Assembly: GCA_037349105.1 (NCBI GenBank) | Contig: JAYJMM010000071.1 | Coordinates: forward strand, 1 to 64,000 | Reading direction: 5' to 3' | DNA: 64,000 nucleotides | DNA from: Limnomonas spitsbergensis | Taxonomy: Eukaryota > Chlorophyta > Chlorophyceae > Chlamydomonadales | Shown: one piece after another, positions 12,301-21,895 of the stretch | Position numbering within the stretch: the stretch's first letter is position 1 | Layout: each line of letters starts with the position of its first letter | Made by a program: the position numbers and the translations under genes | The notes under the pieces: generated by a model | What the model was told of the DNA's origin: nothing | What the model saw: only the letters and a program-made list of their open reading frames with translations | Database searches by the model: none

Positions 12301-13429
12301 TGTTTGCTTGGAGTGCGTCCCAAATTCAACCTAACGGGGGTCGGACCGGGGACATTGATCACTACATGGACTCAGGCAAAAACAATCATGCTGCTTGGGC
12401 AAGTACAGAAATCCAGCCTAGTCATGATTATCACTTACCCATTGTCAATACTATCACTGTTCTCCTCATCATTGCTCTCCTTGGCAGGCATCGAAGGAGG
12501 GATGTTGGAAAGCTCAAACTCAAAGCTGGGTGGATGAGCGTTGGCGGGCCGCATGCGCTTCCTCGCGCCCGTTGCTTGCAATTTTCTGAATAAAAGATTC
12601 AAGGTCAGATGGGAGGTGGAAGTATGTTGTCCTTGCCTAATCTAATTAGGGGTGCACGGACCGGCATTCATCATGTGACAGGAAGCGGAAAAATGCAAGC
12701 TCTATCTGGGCTAAAACACTTTGGTTGAGCAACTACACAATCCAGTCTAGTACTGCTTATCACTTACCCATTGTCTTCCTCATCACTGATCTCCTCATCA
12801 CTGCTCTCCTTGACAGGCATTGGAGGGATTGTGTTTGGCAGCTTCAACTCATCGCTGGGTGGCCGCATGGTGGTCGGCCGCATGCGCTTGCTCGAGCCCG
12901 CTGCTGCTTGCATTTGGCTGAATGGAGCATACAAGGTATGGTGGTCAGGGCACGCATGATAGGTACATGAGGAAGGTACAGAATGAACAGGTTTAGAATA
13001 CAGGCTAGTCTGAACTGGCTAGTCTCACCTGATGATCATGGACCCGTATGAAGGCGGAGGTGCCAATTCGCCTAGGGCTTCACACAAGACTTCTTTATCG
13101 TCAGATGTCAGCTTGGACGACTGCCGAATCGTGGCTTGAATGCCCTGTACAGAAATCATGATAACAGCGCCGTGTCTATTGCGGATGGCTCTGATTCGAA
13201 CGAGCTTCTTCAGGTTCGCAACATCCGTGCAGCGTAGTACATGACTCGGACGGATCGACCGAATCGAGCGTCTCAAATCCTTAATCGACAACCCGTGAGG
13301 AGCTAAAATGTTCCGATAAGCTTGATTCGCAACGAGGAAAAGACCCGGGCGGTCTGTAAACCGGGAGACGGCAATTGTATTTGCCACAATCGGCGATGGA
13401 AGGCACAACGGGGTGGTATGTGTCTGCAT
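6342..13429 (-). CDS. Tyrosine recombinase-like protein, 11 exons
   Basis: Eleven minus-strand exons join in phase to 862 codons: 13429-13029, 12917-12768, 12585-12439, 12330-12211, 12002-11865, 11638-11507, 11287-11070, 10858-10408, 10090-9946, 7275-7230 and 6982-6342. All introns are GT-AG. The first 360 residues are unfamiliar, with basic (KRMRP) and acidic Ser/Asp stretches. Residues about 425-560 look like a recombinase core-binding domain (LRGYLGF, YLKARSV). A Cys-rich loop (CPDPDC...C.GN) precedes HHKN at 632-635. Then come KKGHKRL, LFVSRKG, FPPSWARRLFV (candidate Arg712) and FWTKTY with candidate nucleophile Tyr750. This order fits Crypton-like eukaryotic tyrosine recombinases. The usual His before Arg712 is Ser, so activity is uncertain. 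A TATA-like element (CATAAATA) lies about 45 bp upstream of the ATG. The C-terminal tail after residue 770 is not recognised. No TIRs flank it. The stop is only 35 bp from the 160-bp satellite. Confidence 0.75.
7431..9890. repeat. 122-bp minisatellite inside an intron, about 20 copies
   Basis: The unit is 122 bp and is itself a dimer: one half starts CAGCTGCATGGACTGGGAGG, the other CAGCTGCCTGGACTGGGAT. The whole array lies in the 2,670-bp intron 9945-7276 of the recombinase-like gene, between GTAAGA and TTACAG. The inner copies are more uniform than those at the edges. The minus-strand frames of about 101 codons here are repeat artefacts that recur every 122 bp. Confidence 0.95.
10121..10330. 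repeat. Irregular short repeats in an intron
   Basis: Copies of AAGGTGGGAATCAGGCTTC and variants recur about eight times at uneven spacing within the intron 10407-10091 of the recombinase-like gene. Confidence 0.7.
12029..12166. repeat. 41-bp tandem repeat in an intron, about 3.5 copies
   Basis: GGGCATACGCTTAAAAGAGG and close variants recur near 12031, 12073, 12113 and 12154. The block lies wholly in the intron 12210-12003 of the recombinase-like gene. Confidence 0.85.
12439..12917 (-). repeat. Tandem exon duplication in the recombinase-like gene
   Basis: Exons 12917-12768 (150 nt) and 12585-12439 (147 nt) are paralogous. Both read KRMRP early, a Pro-rich middle, then (V/A)KES.DEE and end DNG. 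They share phase and the same donor context (AATGG then GTAAGT), and similarity runs some 40 bp into the downstream intron. The unit length is about 329 bp. Each copy adds a basic, NLS-like patch and an acidic stretch. Confidence 0.8.
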
Positions 13430-13787
13430 ATTGATACGTTGACAGTGAAACAAAGCTACTAGAAAGGGTTATTTATGGCAAGGAAGGCGGGCTGTGGTGG
13501 TGAAATGTGTGTATTGTGAGTATGGTCGGCACATTAACGACGGTCTTTGATGGGTAGGCAGCGAAGTTACAAGGACGCCATGCACCTTCCCAGCTCCCAT
13601 GCTGCTGCCAACATGCAACATACATTCGAGTCTTCACCCCTCCTCTTCTCCTAAGTTGAAAGCCTCTAGCTCTAAGGCAGCTCTAAGGCAGTTGCACTGC
13701 ATGGGCATCATGTAATACACTAACACATGCGGCCACGCCTTTTTGAGCAGGGCCCAGAGGTTTAGTGTCATTGAATTGGGGGGTCAC
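13430..13787. other. Intergenic, promoter side of the recombinase-like gene
   Basis: Nothing coding is supported. It should hold the promoter of the minus-strand recombinase-like gene. The only visible element is the AT-rich CATAAATAAC near 13478-13469 on the minus strand. Confidence 0.4.
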
Positions 13788-13990
13788 ATGACGGTAGCCC
13801 TACAGGTGCTCATGCTTCAGGTTCCAGCTAAGCTCAGCAATCTTGCAACAACACGGTAGCCCTAAAGGTGCTCATGCTTCAGGTTCCAGCTAAGCCCAGC
13901 AATCCTGCAGCATGACGGGAGCCCTAGAGGTGCTCATGCTTCAGGTTCCAGCTAAGCCCAGCAGTCATGCAGCATGACGGGAGCCCTACA
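13788..13990. repeat. 62-bp tandem repeat, about 3.2 copies
   Basis: GTGCTCATGCTTCAGGTTCC recurs three times at about 62-bp spacing, each copy opening with ACGG(T/G)AGCCCTA. It ends at a run of nine T. It is intergenic between the two minus-strand genes. Confidence 0.9.
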
Positions 13991-16310
13991 GTTTTTTTTT
14001 TGCCGGCTGCTCAACGCTCCCCCCTGCGCATTCATGCGCATTTGCAGGTGCACACTATTATCTCTTCATGTCTGAAGGGCTTAGGCTCCACAACCAAACG
14101 ATGTGTTTGTTCTCTTCCTGTGTCTTCTGAAATGCTTCCCAAATGAAGCACCAATTTGAAACCAAGATGCAGCTGGATTACAAGGCCATGATGTACCTGC
14201 ATGATACATGAGCCCGAATGTTCGTACCTGGTGCCCCATGTCCGCTCTCATGCATGAATTCTCCCTTGCTCCTTCCCATGCACACCGCCACTTCAACATC
14301 TGCCTCGCCTCCAACCATATGTTTGCCTAACCTTCAAAACATAACTGGCACCTTCAGCCTGTCACCGGTAGGTGTTGCCACCCACTCACCTTGCCCTTCC
14401 ACGTGAACGTCACACCATCCCCGCTCTGATCCGGCTCCAACCTGAATTATCGTCTCCACGTCCTCCTAATTATATTGTTTTGATACTTTTTTAATATGTA
14501 AAGCTTAGCGCAAGCTACGCACGCATGCACCATTGCTCTTTTTGGTCTCGGGTATGACCAAGCAGAGGAATCGTCGCTGTCCTTGTATGCCTCGCCACAG
14601 AAGGCGCATAAACGGTTCGTTTAAGAGGAGATGTAGTGGCCAAACAGAGCTGAGACGTTCTCTAAAGTTACTGTTTACCGGTTAACGCTGGTCATTTTAG
14701 TGTCCACACTTTTCTTTTAGTGGAATGACGGGCCTACTGAGGCTTACCTGCCTTTAAACCGGGTCATACATCCTTTTAGATAAATGAAGCACGGAGAAAA
14801 GTCCATGTATGCCATCCATCGCAAGCGCGCAGCGACCAGGAAGGACACGCTAAAGCGTCAGAGGCAAAAGCGGAAATCAGCCATTCAGAAGCCGACGACT
14901 GTTGGGTCCAAGGGGGGGCGCAAGTGTGTGCCCAAGGTAGCCCAAGCGGGCAAGGCATGGCTCACTTGCCAGCCATACACTTTCAGGTGTGACAGCGTGG
15001 TTGATAAGCAGAGCCATCTCCATGAGTGGGAGCGAGGGGGGCTGTTTTGCTGAACCACCTAAGTGGCTCAAAATCTGTGTTCCTCCCAGTTTACCCACTG
15101 CCCTGACATTTTGAGCATGGCTGCATGTTCATATAGTGATCCTTTACTATGCTGCCAGAATGAAATGTGTGTAATGGAAGTGTGGAGGCTGTTGCAGTCC
15201 ATCTCCTTGAGTGGGAAACGAGGGGGGCTGTTTTTCTGAACCACCTTGGTGACTCAAAATCTGTGTTCCTCCCATTTTACCCACTGCCCTGACATTTTGA
15301 GCATGGCTGCATGCTCATATAGTGATCCTTTACTATGCTGCCAGAATGATATGTGTGTCCTGGAAGTGTGGAGGCTGTTGCAGGCCATCTCCATGAGTGG
15401 GAAACGAAGTGTACCGCTTGTGTCACCTTAGCCACGCCACTGTATGCTTTATTCACAGCACACGAAAAGCACAGCCAAGGAGCACACAAATAAAAACACA
15501 ATTGTCGAACGCAGCTCTGATTGAAATCAAGGCAAGAGACACGACAACGGGAAACCATCTGCAAAGGGCACACAAAGAAACAGAACAGCGTGGCAGCAGG
15601 TACGACGGCAATCAAACGCGTCACCACAACCGACACACGAGGCCACCTACCGACAACCGCGCTCGGCTCAAAAGCCAGAAAGCAGCGAAAATTAAGGGGA
15701 AGCAAGCAACACAGCATACAGTGGGCCAGCATGCCTTCAAAGGTGGCATATGGGACTTTACAAAGGGGGGGGCCGCCGGGGGGGGGGGGGGGGCATATCT
15801 TTGCCGATCGCAAAGATCAAGGCAGTAAAACACAAGAGGCGAGGCGAGGGCTGTGGAGGCGTGTGGGTGAGGGCTGTGCAGTAAATCACGTCAAGGAACA
15901 CGTGTATGTACCCGGCTTTGTTTAGAATCGTGTTGAAGGCATGCTATGCCACGAAGCTTCCTATGACCTTGCATGAGCAAGACCTGACATAAGGAAGGCT
16001 GGCAAATTCATGAGGATCTCATGGAGCAGATCTGGCTCATGTGAGCGGAGGGGGGGAGATGTGGACTGAAGTAAGCACGATGAGGCATTATCTGCATGGC
16101 TGTAGATTGTCTGTGGGCCAAGACGTAACATGTTCATGCAAAGTCCACAAACTGGCTGAAGGATGTCAAGCGTGTTCAGGATTGCCTCTCACGAATTAGC
16201 CTTTATTTCCAGCGTGCAGGCGGAGTGAGCATATGTCATTGGAGTGCGAGCCTTGTGCTTACAAAATTAGATCCACAGAAAAGAGAGAGGCTATCTCTGA
16301 AGCACATTGT
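13991..16310. other. Intergenic region without a supported gene
   Basis: No convincing exon was found. A roughly 187-bp direct duplication lies at about 15010-15410: CTGAACCACCT is followed by CTCAAAATCTGTGTTCCTCC in both copies. A long G tract interrupted by CCGCC lies at 15767-15793 and could make short frames look open. A lysine/arginine-rich frame at 14784-15053 is described among rejected items. Confidence 0.5.
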
Positions 16311-18010
16311 TCAAGCCTCTCCAAAATCTAGAGCCCGGACACAGAAATCATTGCAAGCAGCCACATGCGCTTCTCCCGCGGGAGGACGCCGGCGCTTCAA
16401 CCGAGCCAACCGAGGGTTTGAAGGAGACAGGGGTCCAGCAAGCAAAATCTCCTTCGTTGCATCTTCTAACATGCGATCATGATGAATTAAACGCTCGGCC
16501 ACAGACTCTGAAAAATTATCAAATAAAAACTTGCTAGGGTTCAAGCTGCGATTCCCCCACTTCAGGTGGAGGGGCGACATGCACTGCTGATTCCCACATG
16601 TGTGCATGACCACATATACACCGTCGTCCCCAGGAGGTGGGGGGCCGTTAAAAAAGAAATGGACCAGCCGATGCACATACTCAGAACGGAGAGGACCCTT
16701 CGGGGGACGGCCACGGCCAGCCAAGCCAACAGCAGGGGAGGAAGAACCTACAAGAGGTGGGCGTGAGGGTTAGGGATCAGGAGGATAATGGTGCATGCAT
16801 TCGGGCACTCGATAAAGAATACAAATATCATGAACCAATCACCTGTTCGACCAATTTTCATCATCAAGTAGCCATTATGCACGTGGAACAGCGAATTGGA
16901 GGCCACCCTAAGCGGGTCAAACACCATGCACGCGGAGGAGACGTGGAGCTTGTCGGAATAAGCCAGCAAGGGCCGGGCAGAAAGGATGGGGGGCACGGGC
17001 AAAAAAACTGCATCCATGCTTGCTATCCATTCCCTCGTGGCGGCTGAGAGTGAAAGGGGGACGGCCGCTGAGTCGACGTGCATCAGCAAAGACTGCAGAA
17101 ATTGACAAGATCGGCTATTTGACCGGTAGGACCCATCGGCCTCAGCCTTGACGTGTGCAAGGACACGCAAGGTCAACAGGTGGCGTTCAACTGCAGGGTC
17201 CGCAAAACGGTGCCTGGAAAGAAATGGGGGAGGGGGGGGGGGGGCTTAACGCTTGAAAGGAAAGGGAAAGGGATAAAAAAAGACTAACCTCACGTGAGCC
17301 AGAGGGTGAAATAGGGGCCACATCTGTTCCTTGGTAGGTGCTCCGACACTGCCAGGCAAGTACATGCTGCCCATCATGACGGGCCATCCCCAAGCAGTGC
17401 CAGCACATTCACAACTCTCCAGGCTGAAGGGGTCTACCACTATGTTGGGAATGGCTGGGGAGACATGCACATGGCTGGAATAACGGCTGGAGACCACATG
17501 AGCAGAGCGCAAGGCGGTGACGGCATTCACGTGCCGTGTCCACGCAGGCCTGGGCTCTGGAGCATTCATCCTATAGTGGTTTTCATGTCATCCATCATCA
17601 GGACATAAAGGCATGATCATGCTGTTACAGAAAAAAACGCACCATAACCTACTGGCCGCAAGGGCCTCATCAACGGTGGGCAGCCACCAGCACTCAGGCG
17701 GTAAAATCGAGCAAATGGAGGCCAAAACGTGCTTGCCAATAACATCCATATTCGGGGCGGCGTCCATCAGACCAATCAATTTCCAACACGTTATCATTCG
17801 TAGCGAAGGAAGGAGGCTGACACAAGTTGGATCGTATACGGTATCTTCGCATTCTGGTCTTTTCAGGTAAGGGGACTGAAAAAGGAAACGAACATACTTG
17901 CTGTGTGCAAGATCGGCCATATTTAAGACCATGGTAACGAGCGTCAATAACGACGCGGTGGTCAATGCGCGGATGATGGAGGGTTCTGGAGCGTGTGTCC
18001 GACGAGGCAT
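16311..18010 (-). CDS. AT-hook and His-Me finger (HNH) nuclease-like protein, 4 exons
   Basis: Four minus-strand exons, 18010-17649, 17570-17289, 17213-16843 and 16747-16311, join in phase to 483 codons plus stop; the introns are short (78, 75 and 95 bp) and GT-AG. The first 338 residues are not recognised. The last exon carries an AT-hook (AGRGRPPKGP, 348-357), then YVHRLVHFFFNGP and the motif MHTCGNQQCMSPLHLKWGN. His387, Cys389, Cys394, His399 and Asn408 show the spacing of the catalytic His, zinc ligands and metal-binding Asn of the I-PpoI/zf-His-Me endonuclease family. I infer a DNA-binding nuclease or a domesticated homing-type nuclease. A further Cys that would complete the zinc site is not obvious. 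ATG at 18010 is the first in frame, but a 5' exon could be missed. The gene points the same way as the recombinase-like gene, 2.9 kb away. Confidence 0.7.
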
Positions 18011-18179
18011 AAACCCGTCTCCCACGACCTAGGAGACCGGTTTTAAGGGGTCCAACCGTCTCTGAAACATGTCCAGAAGAATTATACAAAGCTAAGAAGA
18101 TGACTTGGATTACGGATTCGGTTTGCGAGTAAGCGTCGAAAGCATCCGCTGTATTTCATGCGACAATCAACATTCCTAA

Positions 18180-21100
18180 ACCCAGCTGTTCTGGGGTAAG
18201 GGTGAGGGGTACGAGGGAGGAGGCAGGTTACTGATCCACAGCTGTTATGGGGTAAGGGTGAGGATTGGGAGGGAGGCAGGCTACTGATCCACAGCTGTTC
18301 TGGGGTAAGGGTGAGGGGTGGGAGGGAGGAGGCAGCTGATTGATCCACAGCTGTTCTGGGGTAAGGGTGGAGGGTGGGAGGGAGGAGGCAGCTGACTGAT
18401 CCACAGCTGTTCTGGGGTAAGGGTGAAGGGTGGGAGGGAGGAGGCAGCTGACTGATCCACAGCTGTTCTGGCTGGGACAGGTGGTGGGGGAAGAGGGGAT
18501 GTGTCTGGCCATGAGCTGGTGCAGGTGGTGGGGGGAGAGGGGATGTGTCTGGCCATGGGCTGGGACAGGTGATGGGGGGAGAGGGGACGTGTCTACAGCT
18601 GTTCTGGGGTAAGGGTGAGGATTGGGAGGGAGGAGGCAGCTGACAGGTCCACAGCTGTTCTGGGGTAAGGGTGAAGGGTGGGAGGGAGAAGGCAGCTGAC
18701 TGATCCACAGCTGTTCTGGGGTAAGGGTGAGGATTGGGAGGGAGGAGGCAGCTGACAGGTCCACAGCTGTTCTGGGGTAAGGGTGAAGGGTGGGAGGGAG
18801 AAGGCAGCTGACTGATCCACAGCTGTTCTGGGGTAAGGGTGAAGGGTGGGAGGGAGGAGGCAGGTTACTGATCCACAGCTGTTCTGGGGTAAGGGTGAGG
18901 ATTGGGAGGGAGGAGGCAGCTGACTGATCCACAGCTGTTCTGGGGTAAGGGTGGAGGGTGGGAGGGAGGAGGCAGCTGACTGATCCACAGCTGTTATGGG
19001 TGGGAGGGAGGAGGCATGCTACTGATCCACAGCTGTTCTGGGGTAAGGGTGAGGGGTAGGAGGGAGGAGGCAGCTGACTGATCCACAGCTGTTCTGGGGT
19101 AAGGGTGAAGGGTGGGAGGGAGGAGGCAGCTGACTGGTCCAAAGCTGTTATGGGGTTAGGGTGAAGGGTGGGAGGGAGGAGGCAGCTGACTGGTCCACAG
19201 TTGTTCTGGGGTAAGGGTGAAGGGTGGGAGGGAGGAGGCATACTACTGATCCACAGCTGTTCTGGGGTAAGGGTGAGGATTGGGAGGGAGGAGGCAGCTG
19301 ACTGATCCACAGCTGTTCTGGGGTAAGGGTGAAGGGTGGGAGGGAGAAGGCAGCTGACTGATCCACAGCTGTTCTGGGGTAAGGGTGAGGGGTGGGAGGG
19401 AGGAGGCAGGCTACTGATCCACAGCTGTTCTGGGGTAAGGGTGAGGATTGGGAGGGAGGAGGCAGCTGACTGGTCCATAGCTGTTCTGGGGTAAGGGTGA
19501 AGGGTGGGAGGGAGGAGGCAGGCTACTGATCCACAGCTGTTCTGGGGTAAGGGTGAGGGGTACGAGGGAGGAGGCAGGTTACTGATCCACAGCTGTTATG
19601 GGGTAAGGGTGAGGATAGGGAGGGAGGCAGGCTACTGATCCACAGCTGTTCTGGGGTAAGGGTGAGGGGTAGGAGGGAGGAGGCAGCTGACTGGTCCACA
19701 GCTGTTCTGGGGTAAGGGTGAGGGGTAGGAGGGAGGAGGCAGCTGATTGATCCACAGCTGTTCTGGGGTAATGGTAAGGGTGGGAGGGAGGAGGCAGCTC
19801 ACTGATCCACAGCTGTTCTGGGGTAAGGGTGAGGATTGGGAGGGAGGAGGCAGCTGACTCGTGCACAGCTGTTCTGGGGTAAGGGTGGAGGGTGGGAGGG
19901 AGGAGGCAGCTGACTGATCCACAGCTGTTCTGGGGTAAGGGTGAAGGGTGGGAGGGAGGAGGCAGCTGACTGATCCACAGCTGTTCTGGGGTAAGGGTGA
20001 AGGGTGGGAGGGAGGATGCAGCTGACTGATCCACAGCTGTTCTGGGGTAAGGGTGAGGATTGGGAGGGAGGAGGCAGCTGACTGGTCCACAGCTGTTCTG
20101 GGGTAAGGGTGAGGGGTAGGAGGGAGGAGGCAGCTGACTGATCCACAGCTGTTCTGGGGTAAGGGTGAAGGGTGGGAGGGAGGAGGCAGGTTACTGATCC
20201 ACAGCTGTTATGGGGTAAGGGTGAGGATTGGGAGGGAGGAGGCAGCTGACTGGTCCACAGCTGTTCTGGGGTAAGGGTGGAGGGTGGGAGGGAGGAGGCA
20301 GCTGACTGATCCACAGCTGTTCTGGGGTAAGGGTGAAGGGTGGGAGGGAGGAGGCAGCTCACTGATCCACAGCTGTTCTGGGGTAAGGGTGAGGATTGGG
20401 AGGGAGGAGGCAGCTGACTGGTCCACAGCTGTTCTGGGTGGGAGGGAGGAGGCATGCTACTGATCCACAGCTGTTCTGGGGTAAGGGTGAGGGGTAGGAG
20501 GGAGGAGGCAGCTGACTGGTCCACAGCTGTTCTGGGGTAAGGGTGAGGGGTAGGAGGGAGGAGGCAGGTTACTGATCCACAGCTGTTCTGGGGTAATGGT
20601 AAGGGTGGGAGGGAGGAGGCAGCTCACTGATCCACAGCTGTTCTGGGGTAAGGGTGAGGATTGGGAGGGAGGAGGCAGCTGACTGATCCACAGCTGTTCT
20701 GGGGTAAGGGTGGAGGGTGGGAGGGAGGAGGCAGCTGACTGATCCACGGCTGTTCTGAAGTAAGGGTGAGGGGTGGGAGGGAGGAGGCAGCTGACTGATC
20801 CACAGCTGTTCTGGGGTTAGGGTGAAGGGTGGGAGGGAGGAGGCAGCTGACTCGTGCACAGCTGTTCTGGGGTAAGGGTGAAGGGTGGGAGGGAGGAGGC
20901 AAGTTACTGATCCATAGCTGTTCTGGGGTAAGGGTGAGGGGTAGGAGGGAGGAGGCAGCTGACTGATCCACAGCTGTTCTGGGGTAAGGTGAGGGGTGGG
21001 AGGGAGGAGGCAGCTGACTGATCCACAGCTGTTCTGGGGTAAGGGTGAAGGGTGGGAGGGAGGCTGCAGCTGACTGGTCCACAGCTGTTCTGGGTGGGAG

Positions 21101-21590
21101 GGAGGAGGCATGCTACTGATCCACAGCTGTTATGGGGTAAGGGTGAGGGGTAGGAGGGAGGAGGTAGCTGACTGGTCCACAGCTGTTCTGGGGTAAGGGT
21201 GAGGGGTAGGAGGGAGGAGGCAGGTTACTGATCCACAGCTGTTCTGGGGTAAGGGTGAGGGGTGGGAGGGAGGAGGCAGCTGACTGGTCCACAGCTGTTC
21301 TGGGGTAAGGGTGAAGGGTGGGAGGGAGGAGGCAGCTGACTGGTCCACAGCTGTTCTGGGGTAAGGGTGAAGGGTGGGAGGGAGGAGGCAGGCTACTGAT
21401 CCACAGCTGTTCTAGGGTAAGGGTGAGGGGTAGGAGGGAGGAGGCAGGTTACTGATCCACAGCTGTTCTGGGGTAAGGGTGAGGGGTAGGAGGGAGGAGG
21501 CAGGTTACTGATCCACAGCTGTTCTGGGGTAAGGGTGAGGGGTGGGAGGGAGGAGGCAGCTGACTGGTCCACAGCTGTTCTGGGGTAAGG
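18180..21590. repeat. 56-bp G-rich minisatellite, first block
   Basis: The 56-bp unit starts CAGCTGTTCT, carries GGGGTAAGGGTGAAGGGTGG and then GAGGGAGGAGGCAGCTGAC, ending TGATCCA. There are about 60 copies. Each holds at least four G-runs in close spacing, so each could form a G-quadruplex on the plus strand, plus two CAGCTG sites. Minus-strand Pro/Leu/Ser-rich frames across the block are artefacts: the 56-bp unit cycles through the frames. An embedded piece of the 44-bp family lies at 18470-18598. Confidence 0.95.
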
Positions 21591-21895
21591 GTGCATGGTG
21601 GGCATTGATGTGCATTTATTTGGTGCATTTATTTGGTGCTTACTGGCGGGAACGTGGACTTGAGCTTGCAAGATGATAGGCCTCTTGGTTGGAGACTTGG
21701 GATGTTGGTTGATCTTCTGAAAATAGGGAAGAAAGGTACAGTAAGTAGGTGGAGAGCTGGCCAGATGTGGAGTGAAAGGATATGAAGCAGCTGACCAAAA
21801 TGCCAAAAATGTAAATGGCCCTGGGCTGGCAGGTGCAGAGGTGAGGAGGGTAAGGGTGAGGGTTGGGAGGGAGGATGCAGCTGACTGATCCATAC
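21591..21895. other. Unique island between minisatellite blocks
   Basis: About 300 bp of non-repetitive sequence, with a small duplication of GCATTTATTTGGTG at its start. No gene is supported. It separates the two 56-bp blocks and is followed by a copy of the 44-bp-family piece. Confidence 0.6.

Noticed and set aside
14784..15053. 89-codon Lys/Arg-rich frame
   Set aside because: Strongly basic and ATG-started, but there is no family match, no splice partner and no conserved motif. It ends in a duplicated non-coding unit.
15277..15828. Overlapping frames of 143 and 178 codons on opposite strands
   Set aside because: Both run through a long G/C homopolymer tract and a duplicated segment, and neither has recognisable motifs or splice sites.
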